Assembly: GCA_934047225.1 (NCBI GenBank)
Contig: OW203989.1
Coordinates: 14,793,977 to 14,857,976 of the forward strand
Source of the DNA: Ypsolopha sequella
Lineage: Eukaryota; Arthropoda; Insecta; Lepidoptera; Ypsolophidae
Length of the DNA stretch: 64,000 nucleotides
Reading direction: 5' to 3'
Part shown: positions 1 through 10,254 of the stretch, one piece after another
Position numbering within the stretch: the first letter of the stretch is position 1
Layout: every line of letters begins with the position of its first letter
The notes under the pieces: model-generated
Told to the model about the DNA's origin: nothing
Seen by the model: only the letters and a program-made list of their open reading frames with translations
Database searches by the model: none
Made by a program: the position numbers and the translations under genes

Positions 1-471
1 ACCAGCTAGAAAAGGAAAAAGAAACATTGCAAGGCTGCCTTTCCACATTACATCCGCTGAGTTCCATCAGATCCTTGAAGACAAAGCTAAAGAAAAAAAA
101 GGTTAGAAGATGAGAAAAAAGACAGAAAAATTGCAAGAGAACTTAAACGCGAAGAAAATAAAAGGAAAATGAAGGAAAAGAAAACCACAAAAACCAAAAA
201 AAGTAAAATGTGCGATGAACCTGATTGTCAAGTATGCAAAAAAAGAGTAAAGAAAACATTTCTACGTTGCTCTGAATGCCAAAATGTTTACCATGAAATG
301 TGTATTCCTAAATCTCACCAGATTCACATACCAGAAGATAAAGGAGACAGTTTTCTTTGTCAAAATTGTTATCGTGAACAAGGTGATAGCAGCAACTCCA
401 GCATGCATGACGAGAGTGATGAAGAATTACTATTCCTAATAAAAGAAAGACAAAAAGAATTAGGCTTTTAG
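1..471 (+). pseudogene. C-terminal remnant of a pogo/Tigger-like DDE transposase with a PHD-like zinc finger
   Basis: Two reading frames join across a run of eight A at 93-100. The upstream frame (from base 2) reads PARKGKRNIARLPFHITSAE and then a charged stretch. The downstream frame continues the same Lys/Glu-rich helix into 169-471. The end of the protein carries a Cys/His cluster (CDEPDCQVCKK, then RCSECQNVYHEMC, then CQNC) like a PHD or related zinc finger, followed by an acidic tail and a stop at 469-471. A basic coiled region followed by a C-terminal finger is typical of insect pogo/Tigger/jerky-like transposases (family knowledge). The catalytic DDE domain would lie left of the window. 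The frame break at the A-run means this copy is broken, unless the run is an assembly error. The first ATG of the open frame (169) is internal to the protein. Confidence 0.6.
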
Positions 472-713
472 AAAAGAAATATTGAGTTTTTAAAAGAAGG
501 CCAATTACTACATTGTACCATGCAAATAACTGTATTTTAAAGGCCAATTACTAAATTTTCGAGGTAGACAAAAGAATATCATTATAATCTTAAAAGTATT
601 ATTTTTTGTGCCAAAGCTGATTTTTCATATAAGACTGAACTAAATGTTCCTTTATAAAAATAATAAATGTTTCGAAAATATTCACTAAGTTTCATTTTAT
701 GAGCCTTATAAAT
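472..713. other. Spacer after the transposase remnant
   Basis: AT-rich DNA. A short direct repeat beginning GGCCAATTACTA occurs near 499 and again near 541. A related GGCCAATTGCTAT lies at the edge of the Penelope fragment near 731. No coding potential seen. Confidence 0.4.
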
Positions 714-2045
714 TCAAGTTTTCCTTAAAGGGCCAATTGCTATAGCATTCACCTCTATAGGCATATCATTTTCCTTCAATAGGTCAGCGATGATATTTAC
801 TGTCTCTCCCACAGGTACATTCGTGAATAGGGAAGTCACGTCGAAGCTAACCATAAGTTCGTTGTCCTTTAAACGAACATCATCCAACATTTGAACGAAG
901 TGTCTTGAGTCCTTCACATAGCTACTCGTTTTCCCCGTCAATGGTTGTAAAATGTTTGCCATATGACGTGACAAATTGTATGTCGGCGAATCAATCTGGC
1001 TAACTATTGGTCTAAGAGGCCAGTTGGGCTTGTGAATTTTTGGTAGCCCATATATTTTTGGAGCAGTAGGGTTACGGGGTCTGAGACGATTTACGAGCTC
1101 CCGATCGTGTTCCGGCAATGTCTCCAAGAGCTTTTGTACTTTTGTTGTCACTCTGGATGTTGGATTGTAGTTGACTTTTTTGTAAGTGCTGGTATCACTT
1201 ACTAACTCCGTGACTTTGCATTCGTAATCGATTGTGTTTACGATAACCGTCGCATTGCCTTTATCGGCCGGTAACACCAATAATTCGTCATTTTTCCGCA
1301 AACGATGTAATGCAGAAAGTTCTTGCTTAGATATGTTCGGCTTAGGTAGTTTAGATTTGCGCAACAGAGTAGAAATATCTTGCCTGATACATTCTGCATC
1401 GTTAACAGGTATTTTATTACGAAAGATTGTATCTTCAACGCTTGCAATAATACTCTCCACAGGTAATTTGTCAGGGGAAGGTGCAAAATTTATCCCTCGC
1501 GATAAAGCATTAAAGGTATCATCACAAATCGTGTGTGACGAGAGGTTAACAACGTTCGCGCCTGAAAATGCGTTACTACTATTACGCGAATGTGATTGTT
1601 GCCTATCAAATTTGAGCAGGCGCTTCAACTTCTTCGCTTGTGTTGTGATAACTTCTTGTAAAATTACCTGTGATCTGCTGTAAGTCATGGCATCTAAAAC
1701 TTCCCATAAGTCACTCCTTAAAGCATTTGATAACTCCAAATGTAATTGCATTAACTCACTGTTTACAAAAGCCACATCCCGACGGTAGTTTTGAATAACA
1801 TTCGCCAATAATTTCTTGTTTGCCACTTCGAAGAATTTCTCACAATGTCGAATGCACTTTACCGGTTTGATTATCGCGAACTTTGGTATAACGCCACAAT
1901 CACGACACTCAACACAGTATTTTAATCCGCACTCAAGTTTGTGTCGACGAATTCTTAGGCGCGTGAAACGATTCACTTTTTGTTGACATACCTTGCCGTA
2001 AAGGTTAACAATTATAGAATTAAATGAGACTTGAGGATAATTCAT
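714..2045 (-). pseudogene. Penelope-like reverse transcriptase, N-terminal part (443 aa, truncated)
   Basis: The open frame starts at ATG 2045-2043 and runs to a chance stop at 714. The first roughly 290 residues form the poorly conserved N-terminal region of Penelope proteins, including a Cys-rich segment near residue 40 (CGLKYCVECRDCG). The reverse transcriptase fingers and palm follow: PADKGNATVIV, then PKIYGLPKIHKPNWPLRPIV, and palm motif A as SFDVTSLFTNVPV, whose aspartate is the first catalytic acid. The reading stops soon after motif A, before the motif B Gly and the motif C aspartate pair, so the protein cannot polymerise. The start is supported by the terminal repeat lying directly upstream. 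Several overlapping frames on both strands are shadows of this gene. Confidence 0.85.
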
Positions 2046-2158
2046 GATTTATATAAAAACGGCTCACCTCAATACGTGTTATGATCGGGAAAGCCGACCA
2101 GTTTCAGCAGATTTAGACTGCCTTCATCTGGGCGAGTAAAGACGTTTACGCGACGACG
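2018..2158 (-). repeat. Left arm of the 141-bp inverted repeat (Penelope pseudo-LTR)
   Basis: Reverse complement of 3096-3236 with no difference seen by eye. On the minus strand it contains the element leader, the start codon and the first codons of the reverse transcriptase. It also holds a short stem followed by GAAAC that resembles a degenerate hammerhead core. Confidence 0.9.
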
Positions 2159-3108
2159 GAGGCAGGTTGGAACACACGGTGTACAGGAAACAAACACACA
2201 CAGACCGATACCTGCGAGCCGACTCACACCATCACCCGAAACATCTCTCGTCCGTCCCTCGTACGCTTATTAACAGAGCACTGAGTCTGTGCGATCTGCA
2301 ATATGTGGACGCTGAACTCAGTCATGTCAGAAACGTACTTGAGAGTAATGGCTACAACTGGAGGCAGTGTAACCGGATAGCGAACCAGTCCACCTATCAG
2401 CGCCCACATGTGGTTGAAAGAGCTCCGGTGTATCTTCCATTTGTGAAGGGTGTGACGGATAAAATAGGACATCTGCTTCGCCGGAAATACAGCATTAAAA
2501 CATTTTTCCGTCCACCCAGTAGATTAAGGCAGTTACTGCGTTCGCCGAAGGACAAAGAGCCACTAAATACCCCCGGTGTTTATTCCATCCCATGTGACTG
2601 TGGCAAGAGTTACATCGGTGAGACGAGACGGAACGTGTCAACCAGACTGACGGAACACATTAGATGCATGAGAAAACTCGATTGCAACGGATCCGCCGTT
2701 GCAGACCATGTCGTAAATTCGGATACTACACATTTTATGAGATTCGATAAAGCGAAAGTGTTAGTTCGTGAAAAGTTATTTGTGCCACGTAAAATTCGCG
2801 AATCCATAGAAATAAGCCGACGTCCGAATTTCAATAGAGACAGTGGTTGGGCTTTGCCCGCGGTGTGGAAACCTGTGCTAAAAACAGTTACCGGATCACT
2901 CACAGACTTTACTGAAAGTGACGTAGATACTATAAGTTCCGCGTGTTTATCGTTGTTTGGTGTCACTCCGGTAAATAATAACGCAAGCCCGGAAGTAACT
3001 AATTGTGCGGACGCCCTACCGGTCCGACCACCAATACCATCTGCATCGATGTCATCCCGAGCCCTGCGAGCCGCAGCCCGCAGTGTGAGGCGTAACGTCG
3101 TCGCGTAA
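2155..3108 (+). pseudogene. Penelope-like element C-terminus: reverse transcriptase end plus GIY-YIG endonuclease (5'-truncated)
   Basis: The frame is open from about 2155 and has no proper ATG at its start, because the fragment is 5'-truncated. It begins in the thumb-side motif VYRKQTHTDRYL, typical of Penelope reverse transcriptases. The middle carries a GIY-YIG nuclease: GVYSIPCDCGKSYIGETRR, then RLTEHIR. This is the Penelope endonuclease signature, with the paired Tyr motifs, the Arg on the following helix and the CxC insert of insect members. The ORF ends at 3106-3108 and runs straight into the terminal repeat. The product would nick DNA for target-primed reverse transcription, but here the polymerase half is absent. 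Confidence 0.88.
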
Positions 3109-3236
3109 ACGTCTTTACTCGCCCAGATGAAGGCAGTCTAAATCTGCTGAAACTGGTCGGCTTTCCCGATCATAACACGTATTGAGGTGAGCCGTTTTTA
3201 TATAAATCATGAATTATCCTCAAGTCTCATTTAATT
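3096..3236 (+). repeat. Right arm of the 141-bp inverted repeat (Penelope pseudo-LTR)
   Basis: Overlaps the last codons of the GIY-YIG ORF and continues to the junction with the gypsy element. The inner end of the shared sequence is CGTCGTCGCGTAAACG and the outer end is CTCATTTAATT. Confidence 0.9.
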
Positions 3237-3498
3237 AGTAATTCTTTATGAGATTCTTTCCCAAGAATACTTACGGCTGAGCCCGAATCAAGTAAACCAT
3301 AAAGATGTAAATTACTGGAATTTTCCACATAAATCTTAAGGTATGGTCGAGGATCGTTACTCGGTTTCGTATTGAAAATTGAAGCTACTTTATAGGCTGA
3401 AAAGAAATTTTTGATCGTCAACAGCCAATTATTCCAATCCGAGCTATTGAAATTATTCACTGTTGCAGCACTGCAATTTTCATTTTTTAGTTTTTTGG
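3227..3498 (-). pseudogene. Start of gypsy pol: aspartic protease (truncated)
   Basis: This frame is open from about 3514, upstream of the gag stop, and lies in the -1 frame relative to gag. After the frameshift it reads LKNENCSAATVNNF and leads to LYGLLDSGSAVSILG. The DSG triad with flanking hydrophobics is the active site of retroviral-type aspartic proteases. The frame is cut after about 90 codons, with the last few contributed by the neighbouring Penelope sequence, so no active enzyme is encoded. Product and frame relation match Ty3/gypsy elements, in which protease opens the pol frame. Confidence 0.75.
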
Positions 3499-4618
3499 AT
3501 TGCAAACTGGGCAATCAGGCGTGCGAAAATCTTTCTTACCAGATTTAAAACACACTACTGTGCGTTCAGCTGTGCAATTTCGCATTGAGTGAGTATTAAC
3601 TCTGCACCTGTAGCAGTATTGGTTAGACTGGGTTTGCAATTCAAAAACCTTGTCATAACTTGGTGTTGTAGTTTTAGCGTTACTAGAACTAGTATGTCCC
3701 GGATTGTAATAGTTATTGGTTTGTTTTTCTTTATTATAATATTTAAAGTTGTTATTATTTTTGATATCTTTTGCCGGGGTGTAACAGAATTCGGGAGCAA
3801 GAGTATTTGAATTCGCCGCTGCCGGTTCTTTAAACTGATTTGAACGAGCCCTGAATTTTTCGTAGTTTCGACACAAGTTACTTAGTTGGTCAATCGACGT
3901 TATACTAGGACAAGTAGCTAAAATGTTAGAATAGCATGGGCGAATATTATGAAATAAAATTTCCAGTTTGTCGCTCTCAGTGAGATCTTTCTTGAGTCTA
4001 GAGAACATACCTTTCATAACAGAAACATACACCGTAATATTTTCGGATTCTCCCTGAGATCTATTGCGAATTTCGCTACACATTCGGTAGTCATAATCTA
4101 CAATTTCAAAGTCTTCATTTAAGCGTTCCATTAAGTCATCCCAAGATTTAATATCACCCCTGACGCTTCGGTACCAGTGGAGAGCGTCACCGGTAAATAT
4201 TTCAAAGGCAGATGAAAGCATTTTTGCATCTGAGACATCCTTAGATACACGAAAATCATTAACTCTTTGAGTAAACGAACGGACACAACTTTTCCCATCA
4301 TACTTCAATTTAGAAACATCAGACGAGATACCCCTGTCACAGGTGATCGAAATATTTAGTTTATCTAAAGCTGAGATAGGATTTGTAGTTTCTACTTCAT
4401 CTTCACTAGTCGAAAAGTCTTCAGAATTATCTATGTTATGTTTAAGTTGAGAAACAACTTTGCGATATTCGGAAAAAAAAAACTGGGAAGTCTTTAAATC
4501 CTCAATATCACCTGCATCGGTAGGCTGTACAATTCTGCGCAATCTATGATATTTATGGTTTATAAACGACTCAACACGGTTTAGAAGGTTTCTATCAACC
4601 TTGACTTTCAAGGATTCT
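3487..4618 (-). pseudogene. Gypsy-type gag, main part (capsid and nucleocapsid)
   Basis: About 377 codons, ending at TAA 3489-3487. The ATG at 4611 is internal: the true start is in the separated N-terminal piece at 5844. The centre holds the retrotransposon gag signature FTGDALHWYRSVRG followed by WDDLMERLNEDF. The C-terminus holds a CCHC zinc knuckle, CYRCRVNTHSMRNC (C-x2-C-x4-H-x4-C). A second knuckle is degenerate: CFKSGKKDFRTPDC has Ser and Phe at the second Cys and His positions. An Asn/Gln-rich linker precedes the knuckles. It would package element RNA in virus-like particles. The frame is open throughout, so the insertion at 4630-5611 is the main damage. Confidence 0.8.
3490..3496 (-). 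promoter_or_regulatory. -1 ribosomal frameshift slippery heptamer A AAA AAC
   Basis: On the minus strand the gag frame ends CCA AAA AAC TAA. The heptamer A AAA AAC is in the canonical X XXY YYZ phase and lies directly before the gag stop at 3489-3487. A -1 slip places the ribosome in the pol frame, which is open there. A downstream pseudoknot was not assessed. Confidence 0.75.
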
Positions 4619-4629
4619 AAGTTTAATTT
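4619..4629. repeat. 11-bp target site duplication, copy 1
   Basis: AAGTTTAATTT on the plus strand, repeated exactly at 5612-5622, flanking the inserted endonuclease fragment. Confidence 0.8.
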
Positions 4630-5611
4630 TTACTACAGTTTTTACGTGTTTTAATCGTTTATTTAAATGAATTTTTATAAGATAAAAAAACTTAAATAAC
4701 AAAAAAAGTTACTTGATTTAAAACTAAATATTCCTAAAATTAATTATACAAAAAAAAAACTGGTTAAAACTATCCTATAAATAAAATAAATTTATAAATT
4801 AAATTAAACTAATCTAAATTAATATTACCTAAAATTACAAAAATTAAAGATAAAAAACCCGGTCCAGGTCGCTGTCCCCCGGTAGGGTGCCCAGAATGCT
4901 GGCAACGTTTCCTCTTTGGATGGCCAGACTGATCCTCTGGCCAAGGTAAGCGCCAGCCCTCCGGTCACCCGAGACATCGACCAGGCGCGACGAAAGTTCT
5001 TTAAACAGTCGCCGCGCCTCCGGACCCCACGGACCCAGCGTCTCCACCCCAAACGGCGCAAACATATAGCACCTGTCCAGTGCAGAATACTTGCGCCGTT
5101 TGTTGCTTTCAGCAGTGCCCGCCGCTGCACCAGCGGCCCTGCAGCTTTGTTGGACATAAGAAGCCGCCAGCGTGTCCACGCATGTTGCGTCCCACACTAG
5201 CGGCCGCCCATGTTTCCATGCTGTCAAAGTCATGCCGTCGGGCCTCTTTCCATCGTCCCGAACGACTCCTGTTGGTTCACGGGTCGAGGGTACGTTGATC
5301 GTGGTGAAGGCCCTTCGGATAATGTCGTTCAGGGCAGCATGGCGAGAGTGGCGGCCGGCACTGCGTCGACACGATAGGCCGTGGAGCCCGGAACAGTCCA
5401 CGTCAGCTCCGCAGGGGCAGCGATGTGGTTGGGTTATTGTGGTGCCTAGCCGCAAGCCTATGGCCGTACTAAATGACAGGTTGTCGATTAGGGTACCGAT
5501 ATTTACGGAAGGAAGTGCCTGCAGCCAATAGCCCGACTCACGTTCCGAAACGGCAAGGAGACGAGCTCGCTCTATGTCATTTACGCTAGTATCTAAAAGT
5601 TCTTTTTTTAA
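4630..5611 (-). mobile_element. Inserted retroelement fragment with a restriction-like endonuclease-type domain
   Basis: A 982-bp insertion in gypsy gag with an 11-bp target duplication. Its minus-strand frame is open from about 5610 to the stop near 4843; the ATG at 5455 is internal. It reads ERARLLAVSERESGYWLQAL, then a Cys/His motif CPCGADVDCSGLHGLSC followed by GRHSRH, then GKRPDGMTLTAWKHGRPLVW and DATCVDT. The order CCHC-like knuckle, RPDG and then WDxT resembles the PD-(D/E)xK endonuclease at the C-terminus of non-LTR retroelements such as R2, NeSL or Utopia (inference). Similar 'SGLHGLSC...RPDG' proteins are widespread in invertebrate genomes. The segment is markedly GC-richer than its surroundings and is followed by an AT-rich tail (4630-4840). 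The 5' truncation and long duplication fit target-primed insertion; no clean poly-A is visible. Confidence 0.6.
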
Positions 5612-5622
5612 AAGTTTAATTT
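5612..5622. repeat. 11-bp target site duplication, copy 2
   Basis: Exact match to 4619-4629. Removing one copy plus the insertion puts both gag pieces into the same reading frame: the codon phase of 5844 and that of 4617 agree. Confidence 0.8.
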
Positions 5623-5844
5623 AATTTTGTTTAGTGTATCATTAATACCCGTGAAATCATCAGCAAATTCGAAGCTTGACTCGGAAATATCATCAGAGGG
5701 ATACATCTGAGTCAACTTGCATACCTGACGTCTCAGATCCATAACATTGCTGGCAGGGTTTGTACCTCTAATTGCCACCTCGTACTGTAGCTCGGATTTT
5801 TGCAAGTGCAAAAATTTTATAGGATGCGACATTTTAAATTTCAA
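5612..5844 (-). pseudogene. Gypsy-type gag, N-terminal piece
   Basis: About 77 codons from ATG 5844; a second ATG at 5832 (MSHPIKFLHLQKSELQYEVA) is the likelier start by family resemblance. The sequence resembles the matrix-like N-terminus of insect gypsy-type Gag (SELQYEVAIRG, then DLRRQVCKL). It ends at a stop created by the insertion. It is continuous in frame with the downstream gag part at 4618. Confidence 0.65.
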
Positions 5845-6420
5845 TATTAACTACGCAGGAAATAAATTGTTGTGCATACAAATATTCAATCAGTGAGAAA
5901 AAAAAATATATAGTGATGTAAACAAAAAAAAAACAACAATAGAATAATTATATAAGGAAAATGCCACAAGCATTAAAAATTCCGTTCTGTTACAATTTCC
6001 TTTTAGAATTCGAACAGCAGCAGAACGATGTAGTAAAATAAATTTAGAATATTAAAAAAAAAATATATATAACAAATAGACGTCAATAAAAATGTCCAAA
6101 TTACTAAATAAAAATATGAAAACAAATCAATTCTTTCAACTAATGTGACTTTAGCCTACAACGAAAACATTTTGAAGTAGTTTGAACAATAATATATAAT
6201 GCAATGTATTTTGTTGTTATACAGAATATTACATTACATAGCAAATCCAAGAAAAATATTTTTATAATATGTATATAAAACCACATTAGGTGAAAGATAG
6301 TACAATCGTTTAACAAACAGAATAAAAATGAGAAAGAAAAAAAAAATAGCACACTAACCAGCACCAGAATAAAAAAAAAATGAAGAATACTACGTTTGAT
6401 GACCTTTGACCTTTATAACC
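5845..6420 (-). other. Gypsy leader (5' untranslated region)
   Basis: AT-rich sequence between the primer binding site and the gag start. No other ORF of note; short frames here are spurious. Confidence 0.55.
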
Positions 6421-6432
6421 GTTTGGGCGCCA
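6421..6432 (-). promoter_or_regulatory. tRNA primer binding site
   Basis: The minus strand reads TGGCGCCCAAAC, two bases after the LTR end GTGACA. A TGGCGCC start is what pairs with the CCA end of a tRNA, and is close to the tRNA-Lys type used by several insect gypsy elements. The match was judged over 12 nt only. Confidence 0.65.
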
Positions 6433-6434
6433 TT

Positions 6435-7201
6435 TGTCACGTAGTGGCAAGTAAAACTACAGTGATTTTTAAGTTTGAGCTGTATTACAATTAAATAAAC
6501 AAGTAAAGTTCACAAGGCGTGAGTTCAAGTTCACAAGGCGTGAGTTCATCAGTGTCAATAGGTCACCAAAAGCACATCACTTCACTTTTACCGCACTCTC
6601 CTGGTCGTTACGGCTCGCAGTAGGGTGGGTACTGCGACAGCATTCCAGGCGGTCCTTGTTGGACGTCAGGAGCAGCGGTCAGGTCCTTATTGATAATAAT
6701 GTCGCTGTAGGTGAGGATCAGCTGAGCTGGGAATTCTTACTCCATAGGTAGTTCCCAGTATGGGATAACACTTTGTTTACTGTTGATGCCACAATTTCTA
6801 CAACAGCCGTTATTCAAAATGGATGGCGATTTAGCCGAGAGATTTAGTACACCGGCACTCGGACAAGGGATCAGAGAGCGTCTGCCAGTGCAAAGTCACG
6901 ACGTATCAGCTATTCCATTGGTCAAGACTCGAATTCGACGCAGGCGCAGTAGACTAAAATTCACTAAAGAGCCCTCCATTGGTTGTGGGATTCAACTCGG
7001 CGCACGCGCAGAACTGCGCGGATCGTATACCATGAAGTTGGCTAGTTTTTATCTACTAATAAAGTCTGTTTGTTTGTTGATTAATTTTTATAGGTACAAT
7101 TTAAGTTTACTTTACTAGTATTAAAGATTCATGTTTATACGGTAAATAAATATATTCTTATTGTTTCGTAACATAACTAGGTATTAGTAAGTTATGTTAC
7201 A
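6435..7201 (-). repeat. Gypsy LTR (single, 5' copy)
   Basis: Bounded by TGT at 6435 and ACA at 7201 on the plus strand, giving 767 bp with the TG...CA ends expected of an LTR. One end is fixed by the adjacent primer binding site; the 7201 end is a best guess. A moderate-length plus-strand frame at 6783-7118 crosses it and is not regarded as a gene. No partner LTR is in the window. Confidence 0.55.
6507..6548. repeat. 2 x 21-bp tandem duplication inside the LTR
   Basis: The unit starts AGTTCACAAGGCGTGAG and is repeated exactly twice, near the downstream end of the LTR in element orientation. Confidence 0.85.
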
Positions 7202-8905
7202 CTATTTAAGTAGGATTTCTAGTACGTAACGCACAAAATATTCTTAGAAAAGTTAACACGATACGTCTCTCTTGTTTTGTCCGCGTGTTGTCTAATATAT
7301 AGTTCATGCAGATATTGCTATCGTGATCACACTGCGTAATATCAAATATTTTTGTCTTGCTCTGCGCGAAACCGTCATCAGTCAACCCATATTCAATCAT
7401 CAAACTTCCCATACCCAAAATATTAACATGTTACTTCAGTAATTTTGCTTACCTTACCATTTGCCAAAAATGCTGGCATCATGACGTGAGAGTTGAAGGC
7501 ACAAGTCGTCAACAGTATAGTATTAAACAGCATCTGAGCTGTTTTCTTTTTTGTAAATTAGTTGTTCAAAATTTTTATTCTCATAGTTTATTTGACAGAT
7601 GAATGCAAACATTCCGGCTCTTTAAGTAAGTTTAAGTGTAAGTGTAAGTGTAAGATTTCTAGATTTTATGGTTAAATTTCCCAAAAATGTGGTAAGGGCA
7701 GAAATCCAAATGCAATATGTTTTTTTTTTATGAATATCGCTTAGATCAGATGATAAGTTATTTTTTTTAATATAGTTTATCACAAAGACTAAAAAAAAAG
7801 AAAGTAATGCTCAATTTGTTTTAAGTCGTACGTAACTTATGTATAGACATGAATATAAATAAGTTTAGAACACATAAAACATTTGATTTAAATAATTATC
7901 TACAGATTTAATGATTTTGTACGCACTTCCAATATCTTTTAACGTAAAAATTACACAAATTTATAACCTTTCTTTAGTGTCAGTGTTGCATTGACAAACA
8001 GAATTAGGATAAACCCTACTTTACGCCCGTTAAATCACTCGAAACCCTACGCGAGTACGTCGCCGTTTGAGATGTATTGAAATTGCATTTACGCGTGTTT
8101 ATCGCCTGAAAACAACTGGACATGCTAACTCTGTTCGTCTCCACCTGAGGGGACGTTTTAAACTAGCATTTCTATATACGCTTCCGGGGTATGGACTGTG
8201 AAATGTAATTAACAGTCCACACTTGTACAACCAGGTTTCACCGACGACTACGGCTAAATCTCAATTTATCGTAAAGATACTTAATTAAATATGTCGGGTT
8301 CAGTGATTTTATTACGATTCTACCTCTTGGGGACGCAAGCAACAGACCCTATCTTACAATAGTGACCAGCACCTAAGCAGCGTCCTTAAAACTTCTTATG
8401 GTTATAAAATTAAAAAAAAAATACAAAATACGCAAGGAAAAAAACGACAAAAAAATCTTGGGTTTGTTCTATTTATGTTAAATAATAAAAACAATGTGTT
8501 GCTATATACTTGCCCGGCTTACAATTAAATTGTTTTTAAAATTAAATAATTGTACAACGAGGAGATAAATCTCTGTATTAAATTTAATACGTAATTTGTA
8601 TGTATTTAAGGGCTAACCTGAGTTATTGCACCTTCGTTCTAAACCCGGAGATGTCGTGTTGCTAAAGCGGAGATAAGAGTGTGGTGTGACATCGTGTCGC
8701 ATACAGGGAGATTGCATGTGCAAAACGTATTAGAACTGGACCGCAAATTACATATGTATGGACCGGACTTCAACATAATAAACGACCTATTGGCAGTTCC
8801 TATTGCCGTTGAAATCGTTTACAAATAGGGAGCTTGAATTGCAGGTGATCGTACGGTTAAGGCAATTTGTGACCTTGTAAAGATGACCTCCTGGAAGATT
8901 TATGA
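7202..8905. other. Unassigned AT-rich DNA
   Basis: No convincing gene. A 70-codon minus frame at 7206-7418 has no recognised motif. 7623-7655 holds a small (GTAAGT/GTAAGTTT)-type tandem repeat. 8000-8350 is somewhat richer in GC but matches nothing I recognise. Confidence 0.4.
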
Positions 8906-9395
8906 AAAATTACATGATTTTGCTAAGTTTCTTGCCCTTCTTCTATTATAATAAGACTAAATATTATAAGACTTATCGAATGGGTGGAGTTAAGCAAAAT
9001 ATTAATTTATTTAATGTTTTTGTATTTATTTTATTGCATTACATTTATTACTATATTTTTATTTTTGCAAGTATACTATTTTATTAAATTTAAGTAAGCC
9101 AAACTTTAATAATTTTTTTACTGTTTTACCACGTATTATATTTGAATTGTTATATTCTTATATTACATTAAAACCGACATGTATTCGTAGTTAGTATATA
9201 TTTTTACAACTAGCTATTTAATACCTACAATTTGATATCCATATGCGATTTTTATTTATTATTTGATTACATACCTCCAATAAATTAGAGTAACTTAACT
9301 AAAAACTTAAATAACATTCAGAAACTTAACTAAAGATGAACTTATAAGTGTATTACATAAATAAATATATTTCATATTTCATTTCATTTCATTCA
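8905..9395 (+). repeat. LINE 3' end-like fragment
   Basis: The segment at 8914-8996 (TTGCTAAGTTTCTTGCCCTT, then TCGAATGGGTGGAG) matches 46527-46580 with small insertions. It resembles the 3' UTR of lepidopteran Jockey/CR1-like LINEs. The stretch ends with an ATAAATAAATATATTTC/ATTTC tail at about 9355-9395. No coding part is left. Confidence 0.5.
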
Positions 9396-9399
9396 ATAT

Positions 9400-10254
9400 A
9401 CCTACTATTTTTGTAACTGTTATAGTTGTGACACTTATTTAGTATTACAAGATTTTCTAGTGCGTAAGTAACAATTACGTTTCCTCGACCATACGATTGC
9501 AATTTTTAGATGCCAAACGAGATAGCATTTAAACGAGCTTTTGAAATTTGGTGTGTATACGTATTTGCTTTGCGTCAGAGGGAAACATTTAATCATATGG
9601 TTTATGATTTCTAATAGAGATGAAATTTTTTTAATTAAGAATTCGCGCCAGCGCGCAGCAATCGTAATCCCGCGAGTATAAAAGCACATCAAACTGCAAG
9701 CCAATAGCATGATTGCATTCTAAATTAACATTATATATGTAATTGGTTCAAAGTAAACATATCGTCACCAGCACCACTATATAATGATGAGATATTTGAT
9801 GCATTTTCAATAAACTTTCAACCTTTGAGAAGGTGAGAAATTTCCATGAGAGATATTTGTAACTGTCAGATGACGAGGAATTTGGAGGAATTCACTGGCT
9901 GCTATGCCATTTTTGTAATGTGTCGCTTGTCAAGATTTTTCACTTGTCTATCAAAATATTTTCTCGTTAGCTGTCCACGTTTTATTTGAACTATTTAAAA
10001 ATACATTTGTAGCTTTACTTTTACTTCATTTTATCATTCCTTCCACTACGCTTACTTTCTGCTCCATTATGAACGACATTTATGCTATGAATTTTCATTG
10101 TGAAATTCCTGGCATAATAACACGACAGCTATAGATTTTTTTTTCACCACCACTTGATTTATCTCAAACAAGGTTCTTCAAGTTATTGTCCTTGTTTGAG
10201 AAAAGTAAGTATTTAAAGAACAGACAATATAACAGTTTAGCTGATGATTGATTT
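9400..10254. other. Unassigned DNA
   Basis: No gene seen. A 91-codon minus frame (9435-9710) has no recognisable domain. Confidence 0.4.

Larger units (their letters stand above)
714..3236. mobile_element. Penelope-like element, two head-to-head fragments
   Basis: A minus-strand fragment (2158 down to 714) carries the element start and the first part of its reverse transcriptase. A plus-strand fragment (about 2159-3236) carries the reverse transcriptase end, the GIY-YIG endonuclease and the terminal repeat. Both end in the same 141-bp sequence, placed as an inverted repeat. The middle of the reverse transcriptase is missing from both. Inverted, truncated copies sharing a pseudo-LTR are a known property of Penelope-like elements. 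On the right the fragment abuts the protease region of the gypsy element at 3236/3237, so it probably inserted into that element or replaced its downstream part. Confidence 0.8.
3237..7201 (-). mobile_element. Ty3/gypsy-type LTR retrotransposon, 3'-truncated and interrupted
   Basis: Reading on the minus strand: LTR (7201-6435), primer binding site (6432-6421), leader, gag start (5844-5612), an insertion (5611-4630), the rest of gag (4618-3487), a -1 frameshift site and the beginning of the protease/pol frame (to 3227). Reverse transcriptase, RNase H, integrase and the 3' LTR are missing; the Penelope fragment occupies that position. No envelope-like gene is seen. Confidence 0.8.

Noticed and set aside
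1234..1683. Plus-strand frame of 149 codons
   Set aside because: Lies antisense within the Penelope reverse transcriptase, which has clear motifs; a shadow.
4916..5531. Several plus-strand frames
   Set aside because: Antisense to the endonuclease-domain fragment, caused by its higher GC content.
6783..7118. Plus-strand frame of 111 codons
   Set aside because: Sits inside the LTR on the opposite strand, with no recognised motif.
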